From assembly GCF_019977235.1 (NCBI RefSeq), contig NZ_AP024646.1:3720001-3784000 (forward strand): 64,000 nucleotides of DNA. The letters are read 5' to 3'. Of the stretch, positions 9,168-16,685 are shown piece after piece. This stretch comes from Arthrobacter sp. StoSoilB5 (lineage in GTDB: Bacteria > Actinomycetota > Actinomycetes > Actinomycetales > Micrococcaceae). The notes beneath the pieces were generated by a model. That model was not told where the DNA came from. It ran no database searches and worked only from the letters and a program-made list of their open reading frames with translations. Each line of letters opens with the position of its first letter. The stretch's first letter is position 1. The position numbers were made by a program, and so were the translations under genes.

Positions 9168-10397
9168 CTAGGACGCCGCGGCTCCCCGCCGCGCTACCGT
9201 TGCCGCTGTCTGGATGTTTGATTCATGACCGGCCATGCCTGCTTGACGGGCCCGGGCGCAAGCCTCGGGAAGCGCCTTAAGCAGGGCATCGACGTCGGCA
9301 TCTGTAGAGCTGTGCCCCAGCGTAAAGCGCTGGGCGCCACGGGCAGTATCTTCATCCAGCCCCATGGCCAGAAGAACATGCGACGGACGGGGCACCCCTG
9401 CGGTGCAGGCCGAACCGGTGGATGACTCAACCCCTGCCAGGTCAAGAAGGAACAGCAGTGAATCTCCTTCGCAACCAGGAAAAGTAAAGTGGGCATTGCC
9501 TGGCAGTCGGCCTTCCCCGGGCGCTCCGCGGAGCACCGCGTCCGGAACGGCTTCCCCAACCCCGGCGATGAGACGATCCCGCAGCCTGCTGATTCGCCCG
9601 CTCTCCGCGGGAAGGTTGGCGGTGACAGCCTCCGCGGCTGCCGCGAAGGCGGCAATGGCCGGTGTGTCCAGTGTTCCCGAGCGCACATCGCGCTCCTGGC
9701 CACCGCCGTGTTGAACCGGAGTCAGCTTGATCGCCCGCCCGAGGAACAACGCGCCGACGCCCACGGGTCCGCCAAGTTTATGCGCGGACACTGACATTGC
9801 CGCCAGCCCAGAAGCCCGGAAATCGACCGGAACGGAACCGAAGGCCTGGACAGCATCCGAGTGCACGGGAATCCCGTATCGGCTGGCCAGTTCCACGATC
9901 CCGGCAACGGGCTGGATGGTGCCCACCTCGTTATTGGCCCACATCACCGTGACCAGCGCAACGGAGTCGGGATCCTGCTCCAGTTCGCGCTGCACGGCAT
10001 CAAGCTGCACCGTACCTTCTGCATCGACAGGAAGCCACACAACCTGGGCCCCCTCATGACGTTCAAGCCACTCCACCGTGTCCATGACCGCATGATGCTC
10101 GACGGCGGAACACAGGATGCGCTTCCGGCGCGGGTTTTCGTCGTGGCGCGCCCAATAAAGGCCCTTGACGGCCAGGTTGTCCGCCTCAGTCCCACCCGAG
10201 GTGAAAATCACCTCGGAAGGGTGGGCACCAGCGGCCGCCGCCAAGGTTTCGCGCGCATCTTCAACCGCGCGCCTTGCCCGACGTCCGGCTCCGTGAAGGG
10301 ACGAGGGATTACCGGTTCGCGCAAGCTCGCGCGTCATGACAGCAAGGGCTTGGGCCGACATTGGCGTGGTGGCGGCGTGATCAAGGTATACGGGCAC
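9168..10397 (-). CDS. Cysteine desulfurase (NifS/IscS family)
   Basis: PLP enzyme that removes sulfur from L-cysteine as a persulfide for Fe-S cluster assembly or tRNA thiolation. It is 409 aa. Seen: YLDHAATTP at the N-terminus, the PLP-stacking His pair in EHHAVMD (residues 100-106), the Schiff-base lysine K207 in SAHKLGG, and the catalytic Cys C331 in STGSACTAG. The family often ends with a scaffold-binding tail; here the tail is short and alanine-rich. Because mnmA is nearby and no isc/suf genes are in view, a tRNA-thiolation role is a reasonable inference. It is not a SufS (no SufE/SufU neighbour). Confidence 0.94.
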   Translation of the reverse strand: MPVYLDHAATTPMSAQALAVMTRELARTGNPSSLHGAGRRARRAVEDARETLAAAAGAHPSEVIFTSGGTEADNLAVKGLYWARHDENPRRKRILCSAVEHHAVMDTVEWLERHEGAQVVWLPVDAEGTVQLDAVQRELEQDPDSVALVTVMWANNEVGTIQPVAGIVELASRYGIPVHSDAVQAFGSVPVDFRASGLAAMSVSAHKLGGPVGVGALFLGRAIKLTPVQHGGGQERDVRSGTLDTPAIAAFAAAAEAVTANLPAESGRISRLRDRLIAGVGEAVPDAVLRGAPGEGRLPGNAHFTFPGCEGDSLLFLLDLAGVESSTGSACTAGVPRPSHVLLAMGLDEDTARGAQRFTLGHSSTDADVDALLKALPEACARARQAGMAGHESNIQTAATVARRGAAAS

Positions 10398-10440
10398 CTT
10401 GTAATTCTACCGACTTGTAATTCTACTGACGGCGTCACTG

Positions 10441-11124
10441 TCAGTTCTTGGGGCCCGGTTCCAGGCCGCCAATCCGGGCACAGCAATATCCGGTCCCAGG
10501 CTCCGGAAGGACGTTGTCTGCACTAAGGCCGGCTGCCGTGGCCGCACCCTTGAGGAAGGCACCATTCATGGCGCAGACCACCTCCTCGTGATGCTGCGAG
10601 AGCCGGTGGAATGGACAGTTGAGCAGCCGGTATCCCCCTGCATCGTCGACCATTGGCTCATAGCCAAGTTCTGCCAATGCGCCAAGGAAGTCACCGGGCC
10701 TGCCTGCTTCCTGGCCTTTGCGGTCTGCAACGTCCATCAAAGCGTCCCTCACGGGCACGTCCCCTTTCAGGGAACGCGCGATGGCCGAAGCCATCAAGTC
10801 CCCTGCGAGATCGTACTGGCGCTCAGGGACGGAGGCAGCAACCTCATCCACGGCTGGACGGTAGAGCTTGGCGGGCCGACCGGAACCGGGCCCGGCTTTC
10901 TCGGACGATTTCCTGAATTCCACCTCCAGAACGCCGTCCTTCACCAACCGATCCAAGTGGAAGGACGCCGTGCTGCGGGGAATACCCAGGGCACGGGCAG
11001 CCTCATCGCGTCCAACGGCATCTGAGGCGCCGCGCACGTAGGCGAACAGTGCCCGGCGATTGTGGTCGTCCAAGGAGGCGATCGCCGAAATTCTTTGGAG
11101 CCATGAGCGGCGTGCATCGGTCAT
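10441..11124 (-). CDS. Winged-helix transcriptional regulator with probable Fe-S-binding cysteines
   Basis: 227 aa. The N-terminal winged helix-turn-helix (about residues 20-75, ALGIPRSTASFHLDRLVKDG) is of the ArsR/DeoR kind. The C-terminal half has NCPFHRL with C170, VVCAMN with C184 and GYCC with C214/C215, an arrangement like SufR-type regulators that hold an Fe-S cluster and sense redox or iron state. The sensing function is inferred from those cysteines. It diverges from the DoxX-like gene across 91 bases. A TCTAAA half-site at 11138-11143, just upstream of its own start, fits autoregulation. Two spaced copies of a shared element make the DoxX-like and flavoprotein genes its likely targets. 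Confidence 0.8.
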   Translation of the reverse strand: MTDARRSWLQRISAIASLDDHNRRALFAYVRGASDAVGRDEAARALGIPRSTASFHLDRLVKDGVLEVEFRKSSEKAGPGSGRPAKLYRPAVDEVAASVPERQYDLAGDLMASAIARSLKGDVPVRDALMDVADRKGQEAGRPGDFLGALAELGYEPMVDDAGGYRLLNCPFHRLSQHHEEVVCAMNGAFLKGAATAAGLSADNVLPEPGTGYCCARIGGLEPGPKN

Positions 11125-11155
11125 ACAGCCAGAATATCTCTAAAAACAAGATTCG

Positions 11156-11206
11156 TTGCTTAATTCATGGAGGAGATCTAAAATCAAAGTATCCATTTTT
11201 AGAAAG
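11156..11206 (+). promoter_or_regulatory. Promoter and shared operator upstream of the DoxX-like gene
   Basis: TTGCTT (11156-11161), 17-base spacer and TAAAAT (11179-11184) form a good promoter. The overlapping element TCTAAA-N15-TTTAGA at 11177-11203 matches the copy in front of the flavoprotein gene, with the same position relative to the -10 box. Occupancy would cover the -10 and start site, so it should repress. The adjacent divergent regulator is the obvious candidate ligand. Confidence 0.65.
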
Positions 11207-11215
11207 GAATGCGCC

Positions 11216-11635
11216 ATGGAAGCCGCAACCACCCACGTGAGCCCGAAGTCCAGCCTTGGCGACCTCCGGGATCCTTCCCGGCAGGCCTTTGTCCTCCTGC
11301 GGACGGTCTTCACGATTGCCCCGATCATTTTCGGGCTCGACAAATTCAGCAACCTCTTGGTGGACTGGACCGTGTACTTGGCACCCGCAGCCACCACAGT
11401 GGTGCCTCTTTCAGCCCAGACCTTCATGTATGGCGTGGGAGTCATCGAAATTATCGCCGGCATTGTCGTTGCGCTGCGACCACGCTGGGGATCCCTCGTG
11501 GTCGCCGCCTGGCTGCTCGGCATCATCGTCAACCTGCTGGTGCTTGGCTCGTTCTTCGACGTCGCCCTGAGGGACTTCGGCCTGCTGGTGGGAGCACTCG
11601 CGTTGAACCGATTGGCCATCGCGTTCAAGAAATAA
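11216..11635 (+). CDS. DoxX-like small integral membrane protein
   Basis: 139 aa from the ATG at 11216 (AGAAAGG 8 bases upstream; an in-frame TTG at 11156 overlaps the promoter and is rejected). A polar N-terminus of about 30 residues is followed by four hydrophobic helices, the first containing RTVFTIAPIIFGLDKFSNLL, which matches the opening of DoxX/DoxD-type proteins. Proteins of this fold are linked to thiol or quinone redox systems; the reaction here is not known. It is probably regulated by the divergent Fe-S-type repressor and co-regulated with the flavoprotein at 7864-9114, suggesting a small redox-stress regulon. Confidence 0.75.
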   Translation: MEAATTHVSPKSSLGDLRDPSRQAFVLLRTVFTIAPIIFGLDKFSNLLVDWTVYLAPAATTVVPLSAQTFMYGVGVIEIIAGIVVALRPRWGSLVVAAWLLGIIVNLLVLGSFFDVALRDFGLLVGALALNRLAIAFKK

Positions 11636-11638
11636 CAC

Positions 11639-12340
11639 TCAGGCTGGTGGGACCAAGGCCACTTGTGACTCGACGTCGGCACGGGCATTGGCCAAGGTCC
11701 CGCTATCCGGGCAAGCCAGCGATACATAAACAGAGGAAGCCGGGTTGCTGAAGAGCCTGGCAAGCACCAAGGCAGCGGTGCCGCCGGACGGCTTGGCCGA
11801 TTCCAAGGCCAGCACTTCCACTCTGTGCGCTGGCTTGGCGGAGTCCTGACCCCAGCGCAATGAGGTTGGCTTGAGCTTGTCCACCGCGATGCCCGGATCC
11901 AAGTAGCGAAACAGTTCCCTGGTGGAGCCGGCGTCATCGCCCGGTACCACCAACGGTCCCTGGTTGACGCTGACCCGGACAACCACCGCGCAACCATCAG
12001 TCTTCAAGTAGCGGGTTTCACCCTGCATGCCTGAGTGCACGACAGACCATCCAGGCACCTCCTCCAAGCGGCTGGACACCGTCACTGGATCCCCGGGGGC
12101 CAACGTTCCGCCGGCGCCCAACGGCAGATCCTTGGCCGCGACAGCCTCCGCATCGTGTCCGGGGGTGATGGTTGGGGTGGACAGCGTCGACTCGGAAGGC
12201 GAGGGCTTCGGTGCCGCTGGATCGGGCACGTTCACGCTGCATGCGGCAAGGACCACACTCAAAGCAGCAGCGGCAGACACAGCACCTACCGTCCCAACCA
12301 TGGCCGGGGCCGCCTTCAATGGTCCAACACTCCGTGCCAT
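11639..12340 (-). CDS. Putative lipoprotein, unknown function
   Basis: 233 aa with a good ribosome binding site (AGAGGA). The N-terminal segment has a hydrophobic stretch ending in VVLAAC, a lipobox with Cys34, so it should be exported and lipid-anchored. A Pro/Ser/Thr-rich linker (about 38-60) follows. The rest (about 90-233) has two cysteines (DGCAVVV and SLACPDSG) that could form a disulfide, which resembles the small DUF-type secreted domains of Actinobacteria. No enzyme motif is visible. It converges with the DoxX-like gene (3 bases apart) and precedes no obvious partner, so no function can be assigned. Confidence 0.75.
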   Translation of the reverse strand: MARSVGPLKAAPAMVGTVGAVSAAAALSVVLAACSVNVPDPAAPKPSPSESTLSTPTITPGHDAEAVAAKDLPLGAGGTLAPGDPVTVSSRLEEVPGWSVVHSGMQGETRYLKTDGCAVVVRVSVNQGPLVVPGDDAGSTRELFRYLDPGIAVDKLKPTSLRWGQDSAKPAHRVEVLALESAKPSGGTAALVLARLFSNPASSVYVSLACPDSGTLANARADVESQVALVPPA

Positions 12341-12404
12341 CGGCGATCCTCTCTTTTGCTGGCGAGCCGGCGTCTGCCGCCATCGAGTCTAACCGGCAGG
12401 GCCG

Positions 12405-13331
12405 CTACGCAAGGACGCGGAGGCAACCAGGGATGACCTCGACCTCCAGAGGCAAGCTGCCCACGCGCTCGCCGTCGGCGTAGGCCACTACACCTTCAGC
12501 CGCCAACCGCACTCTCCGTACCCTGCGGATCTCCACGGCCGGATGGCCAATGTGTTTGCCGGCGAAGACCTTGGGAAACACTGCAAGGAAACGCAGGCGC
12601 GACAATGGCTTGACAACAAATAAATCCAGCCACCCATCATCGGGCAAGGCGTCGGGCGTGATCCTCATGCCGCCTCCGATCGATTGGCCGTTTGCCACAG
12701 AAATCAGCAGTGCCGGCTGGCGCCACTGCTCGCCATCGGCGGTCACCGTGTATTCGATGCGTCGGAAGGATCCGAGCTCACGGAGCATCGCCAGGTTGTA
12801 GCGGCTCCTTCCCCGCGGCCAACGCCACGAGTTGGCCCGTTCGTTGACGGCAGCATCAAATCCAGCAGACAGCGCCCCTGCGAAGTAGGTGCTTCGCCCG
12901 CCAATGGTGACGCGTCCGGCGTCGATCCTGCGCCCGCCGGATTCCATCGCGGCAAGCAAGTGATCACAGGCCGCCTGCGTGTCCATGAGCGGCAGGCCAA
13001 GGAGCCTGGCCACATCGTTGCCCGTGCCGGCCGGAACGATTCCCAAAGGAACGTCCAAACCGGCGAGCGCATTGACCCCCAAATGGACCATGCCGTCGCC
13101 GCCCACCACAACCAGCGCCCCGATGCCGGAAGCTATGGCCTCATCCACCAAGGTGCGGAGGTCGTCGTAGCTGCCCGCTTCCAGTACGACGACGTCGCGA
13201 CCCGCGGCGCGAAGGCATGCTGCGGCGTCGTTCCCGGCGTTGCCGTGACGGCCGAACGATGCTGTTGGATTAATGGCAAGGGCGATCCTCCCCGACGAGT
13301 GGGCCGGATTCTTGGGCGAGGGAGGATTCAC
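12405..13331 (-). CDS. Diacylglycerol/lipid kinase family protein (DagK_cat)
   Basis: Cytoplasmic lipid kinase of the YegS/DgkB type, phosphorylating diacylglycerol or a related lipid with ATP. Key motifs: IALAINPTAS at the start of the catalytic domain, the nucleotide-binding VVGGDGMVH, and PAGTGNDVARLLG. The C-terminal beta domain contains SIGGGMRITPDALPDDGWLD, typical of the family. The start is uncertain: I chose GTG at 13331 (308 aa), 14 residues before the conserved domain; an upstream TTG at 13418 would give 337 aa. Neither start has a strong Shine-Dalgarno. The physiological substrate is not visible. Confidence 0.88.
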   Translation of the reverse strand: MNPPSPKNPAHSSGRIALAINPTASFGRHGNAGNDAAACLRAAGRDVVVLEAGSYDDLRTLVDEAIASGIGALVVVGGDGMVHLGVNALAGLDVPLGIVPAGTGNDVARLLGLPLMDTQAACDHLLAAMESGGRRIDAGRVTIGGRSTYFAGALSAGFDAAVNERANSWRWPRGRSRYNLAMLRELGSFRRIEYTVTADGEQWRQPALLISVANGQSIGGGMRITPDALPDDGWLDLFVVKPLSRLRFLAVFPKVFAGKHIGHPAVEIRRVRRVRLAAEGVVAYADGERVGSLPLEVEVIPGCLRVLA

Positions 13332-13453
13332 CAGTCGAATTATTCCAGCCGGGAACCACCGCACGCGCTGCCGACGTTCACATAGTGGCTGGATAAACTG
13401 ACCAGACCGCCCCGCCAAAGGAGCGGACCAACATCCTAGAGAAGGGCCTGTGC

Positions 13454-14398
13454 TTGGCCGAGGGCAGCAGTTCGCACTATCAGGTCCTTCGCGTGTCCGT
13501 CACTGCGACGGACAAGGAGATCAAGGTGGCATATCGCAAGGCAGCCCGGAAGGCCCACCCGGATCACGGCGGCGAGGCTGAAATGTTCCGCCGGGTAACG
13601 CTCGCATATGAGACCTTGATCGATCCGCAGCGTCGGGCCGAGTATGACCGAAGGTATGCCAGCGGCGTCGCCGGGCGCACCCAACCGCGTCCAGGCGACT
13701 ACACTGGTGCGCCCGCACCCGACCCGGCGACCACCGCCGGGGTCAGGCGTCCACAGCCCCAGCGCAACACGGCCGGCGATCCGCCCATTTACGTTCCAGC
13801 CTTTGATGACCCCCTTGAGGTTCCGCTCATTTCGAAGGCAGAAGCTGCCCAACAGGTCCACGGGTTGCCGAGAAAGCGCGGGATTTTCGGTGCCGAAGCG
13901 CGCATCCAACGCGAGATGCGGACAGTTCAGCTCATCAGCAGGCAGGTCCTCCCGGCCATCCCCGCGGCACGGCTCATCAACGGGCTCCGCTCACCCTCTG
14001 ACAACAACCACATAGACCATGCGGTCCTCTCCGGTTACCGGCTGGCTTTGGTCGGTTCCATGCTGTTGCCCAAGGGCGCCTACGCCTGGGATGGGAGTTC
14101 GTTGCGCCACGGTGGGCGGTCGGTGGCGCCTCCGCAGCTGGCCCACATTGTCCGCCATATGCAGGACATCTTCCCTGAGTTGAACGTCACCGGATGGGTT
14201 GTACTGCACAGCCCTGACGGCAACGTGCACGAACCAGTCATCGACCAGTACGGCAAAGGGCAGTCCGGCCATAATGCGGTGGAAGTGGTCAACGGCGCCG
14301 GGTTGGCCCGCGGTTTGAAGCACTTCCTCAGTTCAGGACCAGCGCCCAACACCGTGGTGGTTCCAGTCCTCGCCCGCCTGCTCCGCGGCATGCACTGA
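13454..14398 (+). CDS. J-domain protein fused to a NERD-like domain
   Basis: 314 aa from a TTG start with GAAGGG 7 bases upstream. Residues 7-66 are a J-domain with the HPD signature at 35-37, which stimulates a DnaK ATPase. There is no Gly/Phe region and no zinc-finger or client-binding domain, so this is a type III J-protein. After a Pro-rich linker (75-130) comes a region (about 143-275) that resembles NERD (nuclease-related) domains: GIFGAEARIQ, then HIDHAVLSGYRLALVG, then YAWDGSSLRHGG. The D-x-K catalytic positions expected after IDH are replaced (VGSML), so it is probably not an active nuclease. The partner and role are unknown. Confidence 0.75.
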   Translation: MAEGSSSHYQVLRVSVTATDKEIKVAYRKAARKAHPDHGGEAEMFRRVTLAYETLIDPQRRAEYDRRYASGVAGRTQPRPGDYTGAPAPDPATTAGVRRPQPQRNTAGDPPIYVPAFDDPLEVPLISKAEAAQQVHGLPRKRGIFGAEARIQREMRTVQLISRQVLPAIPAARLINGLRSPSDNNHIDHAVLSGYRLALVGSMLLPKGAYAWDGSSLRHGGRSVAPPQLAHIVRHMQDIFPELNVTGWVVLHSPDGNVHEPVIDQYGKGQSGHNAVEVVNGAGLARGLKHFLSSGPAPNTVVVPVLARLLRGMH

Positions 14399-14482
14399 CC
14401 TCATGCGTTCGCAGGCCGCATGAAACTGCCCGCATGCCCCCCCCGGGATGGAACTGGCTAGCATGGGAATGGCTAGGATGGG

Positions 14483-14953
14483 ATGGTGTTCCGCATCCTC
14501 TTCCACACACCAGAAATCCCGGGCAATACGGGCAACGCCATTCGTTTGGCCGCCATCACCGGCGCCGAACTCCATCTGGTGGAGCCACTTGGTTTTGACT
14601 TCTCCGATGCCAAGCTGCGCCGGGCGGGCCTGGACTACCACGACCTCGCCGTGGTCACGGTCCACAAGGACATCAACGCCGCTTGGGACGTGCTGCAACC
14701 TGAGCGCGTTTTTGCGTTCACGTCCGACGGCGAAACCTCCTATACAGACGTCAGTTACCGTGAAGGTGACGTGCTGATGTTCGGCCCTGAATCCGTGGGC
14801 CTCCCGGAATGGCTGAAGAAGGATCCACACGTCACTGCGCGGGTGCGGCTCCCCATGCGGCCCTCCCTGCGTTCACTGAACCTGGCCAACGCAGCGTCGA
14901 TCGCCGTTTTTGAGGCCTGGCGGCAGAACGGATTTGCCGGCGCAAAGGTGTAG
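14483..14953 (+). CDS. trmL: tRNA (cytidine/uridine-2'-O-)-methyltransferase TrmL
   Basis: SPOUT-class methyltransferase that 2'-O-methylates the wobble base (position 34) of tRNA-Leu isoacceptors. It is 156 aa, the family's usual size. Seen: N-terminal FHTPEIPGNTGNAIRLAA with the conserved N and R, and knot motifs LMFGPESVGLPEW and IPM-like RLPMRPSLRSLNLANAASI, which bind SAM. The N-terminal residue order (PEIPGNTGN) separates it from TrmH. The stop is immediately followed by a SigK-type promoter, so the next gene is not simply read from here. Short direct repeats (GGCTAG-ATGG) precede the start. Confidence 0.95.
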   Translation: MVFRILFHTPEIPGNTGNAIRLAAITGAELHLVEPLGFDFSDAKLRRAGLDYHDLAVVTVHKDINAAWDVLQPERVFAFTSDGETSYTDVSYREGDVLMFGPESVGLPEWLKKDPHVTARVRLPMRPSLRSLNLANAASIAVFEAWRQNGFAGAKV

Positions 14954-14954
14954 C

Positions 14955-14981
14955 CCATCCACGGAGCCTCCGGCCCCGAAT
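14955..14981 (+). promoter_or_regulatory. Candidate SigK-dependent promoter of sigK-rskA
   Basis: CCATCC at 14955-14960 and CCGAAT at 14976-14981, separated by 15 bases, match both hexamers that I recall for mycobacterial SigK promoters. The site lies directly after the trmL stop and upstream of sigK, consistent with autoregulation. The spacer is a little shorter than I would expect. Confidence 0.6.
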
Positions 14982-15143
14982 AACCTATGCAGGATCGATT
15001 CCCTGCCACGGACATTCGATGAGGGAGCCTGCATGAGTGCGGTGGAGACCAGAGCGGCGGCGGCAGTCTGCCGGTCCGCTGCATCCACAACGCCTTCCCC
15101 TCGTGCTGCCGGTTTCAAACCGCACGACTTATGCTGGACAGTG

Positions 15144-15749
15144 ATGGACATCCCCAACAATCCCGCTCCCCCGGTCGTCGAGACTTCGGGCACGGCGACA
15201 GACCTGAACTCGCAGCTTACGGGCCTGCTTGAAATGATTGCTGCAGGCGACCAGGAGGCCTTCGCCGAGTTCTATCGGCTGACCTCAAGGCGCGTCTTTG
15301 GCATGGCCAGGCGAGTCCTGATCGACTCTGAGCTGAGCGAAGACGCCACCCAGGAAGTCTTTATCCAGGTCTGGCAAGGTGCCGCCAAGTTCGATCGCGC
15401 GGCGGGAAGCCCCCTGGCCTGGTTGATGACCATCGCCCATCGCCGTGCCATAGACCGCGTTCGCGCCGTCCAGGCAGCCACGGACCGCGAAGCGCGGTAT
15501 GGTGCTGCGAGCCAGGACCTCGATCGCGACGTCGTGTCCGAAGAAGCCGACACAAACTTTGAGGCCGAGGCCGTCAGCCGGTGCCTCGGCACCCTGACGG
15601 AAACCCAGCGCGAATCTGTTCGCCTCGCCTATTACGGCGGACTCACCTACAGGGAGGTCGCGGAACACCTGGGCGCCGCCGTCCCAACCATTAAGTCCCG
15701 CATCCGCGACGGACTCCTGCGCTTGAAAACCTGCTTGGGGGTGGGCTGA
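15144..15749 (+). CDS. sigK: ECF RNA polymerase sigma factor SigK
   Basis: Group 4 sigma factor held inactive by the membrane anti-sigma RskA encoded next. From ATG 15144 it is 201 aa, near the normal ECF length. Region 2 (AFAEFYRLTSRRVFGMARRV, DATQEVFIQVWQ) and region 4 (LTYREVAEHLGAAVPTIKSR) are clear. An in-frame ATG at 15033 gives 238 aa and has the better ribosome binding site (GAGGGAG, 6 bases away), but the extra 37 residues look non-conserved and low in structure. The true start is therefore open. It is separated from rskA by one base and preceded by a promoter carrying both SigK-type hexamers. Confidence 0.92.
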   Translation: MDIPNNPAPPVVETSGTATDLNSQLTGLLEMIAAGDQEAFAEFYRLTSRRVFGMARRVLIDSELSEDATQEVFIQVWQGAAKFDRAAGSPLAWLMTIAHRRAIDRVRAVQAATDREARYGAASQDLDRDVVSEEADTNFEAEAVSRCLGTLTETQRESVRLAYYGGLTYREVAEHLGAAVPTIKSRIRDGLLRLKTCLGVG

Positions 15750-15750
15750 T

Positions 15751-16584
15751 ATGAGCGAAAACAACGGTGGAGGATTTGTCCGCAGAATGTTCGCCAATGA
15801 CATCGCAACCGACTTGGCCGAGGGCCGTGTCCTCGAGCTGGCAGAGATCTATGCCTTGGATGCGGTGACTGAATCCGAGCGGGCCATGATTGAGGACTAC
15901 ATCAAGGATGCACCGGAAGGTCCGGCTTTCAAGGAGCGGGTCCGGCAGGCCCGTGAGACTCTGACCCTTGGTTTCGCTCATGAGGAAGAGCCTCCCGCGG
16001 CCCTCTTCGGCAACATCATGGACCGGATCACCAAAGACGCTGCTACACGGCCGCCTGCTGAAGGAGCCCTTCCCGCCACATCCGGGACCGTCGTCGATGA
16101 ACTCTCCGCCGCCCGGACCAAGCGCGCAGAGCGCCGGGGCTTGAGTGGTGGGCGCGCATGGCTGGTGGGTGTGGCGGCTGCTGCTGTCATAGCCTTGGGA
16201 GGCGTGGGTGTGGGGGCATACGTTGCCGCCCAGAACGACCCCGTGAACCAGGTCCTCCAGGCCCAGGATGTCCGGAAGAAGACTGCAGAGGTTCCTGGAG
16301 GTGGCACGGCAACGATTTCCGCTTCCTCCGCCAAGGACTCCTTTGTGGTGCTGATGGACGGCGTTGCCCCTGCCCCCAACGGCAAGGTCTACCAGCTGTG
16401 GACACTGCCAAAGGACGGATCGGCCCCGGTTCCACAGGGCACAATGGATGCCGAGACATTGTCCAAGCCGGCAGTCGTGAAGGGCTTGTCCTCAGCCTCC
16501 TCGGTCGCCATCACGGTGGAGCCCGTGGGAGGGTCAAGCTCGCCCACCCAGCCACCTGTGCTGGTTGTCCCGCTGAGCGCCTGA
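15751..16584 (+). CDS. rskA: Anti-sigma-K factor RskA
   Basis: 277-aa single-pass membrane anti-sigma factor. Its cytoplasmic N-terminus (LAEIYALDAVTESERAMIED, residues 30-49) binds SigK. The membrane helix spans about 136-160 (AWLVGVAAAAVIALGGVGVG). The extracytoplasmic C-terminal RskA domain contains VVLMDGVAPAPNGKVYQLWT. Regulated proteolysis of RskA, probably by a site-1 protease and Rip1-type site-2 protease, releases SigK in the mycobacterial system; those proteases are not in this window. The start is one base after the sigK stop, so the two are translationally coupled. A strong hairpin terminator follows. Confidence 0.93.
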   Translation: MSENNGGGFVRRMFANDIATDLAEGRVLELAEIYALDAVTESERAMIEDYIKDAPEGPAFKERVRQARETLTLGFAHEEEPPAALFGNIMDRITKDAATRPPAEGALPATSGTVVDELSAARTKRAERRGLSGGRAWLVGVAAAAVIALGGVGVGAYVAAQNDPVNQVLQAQDVRKKTAEVPGGGTATISASSAKDSFVVLMDGVAPAPNGKVYQLWTLPKDGSAPVPQGTMDAETLSKPAVVKGLSSASSVAITVEPVGGSSSPTQPPVLVVPLSA

Positions 16585-16605
16585 CGACACCGGAGATTAA
16601 CGCCC

Positions 16606-16643
16606 GACGGCGGCCAACCCACCTCGGTGGGGCGGCCGCCGTC
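16606..16643. terminator. Bidirectional hairpin between rskA and gntP
   Basis: A 10-bp GC-rich stem (16606-16615 with 16634-16643) whose loop contains a second small stem (CCCACC / GGTGGG). It lies between two convergent genes, with only a weak T-rich tail (GTACTGTTCC) on the + side. Probably ends both transcripts. Confidence 0.7.
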
Positions 16644-16685
16644 GTACTGTTCCTGCAGCCAATAGACGGCTACAAAACAGTCCAG

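Noticed and set aside
12684..13385. Open frame of 233 codons antisense to the lipid kinase gene
   Set aside because: The kinase motifs GGDG and PAGTGND on the opposite strand are decisive. This frame shows no protein-like pattern.
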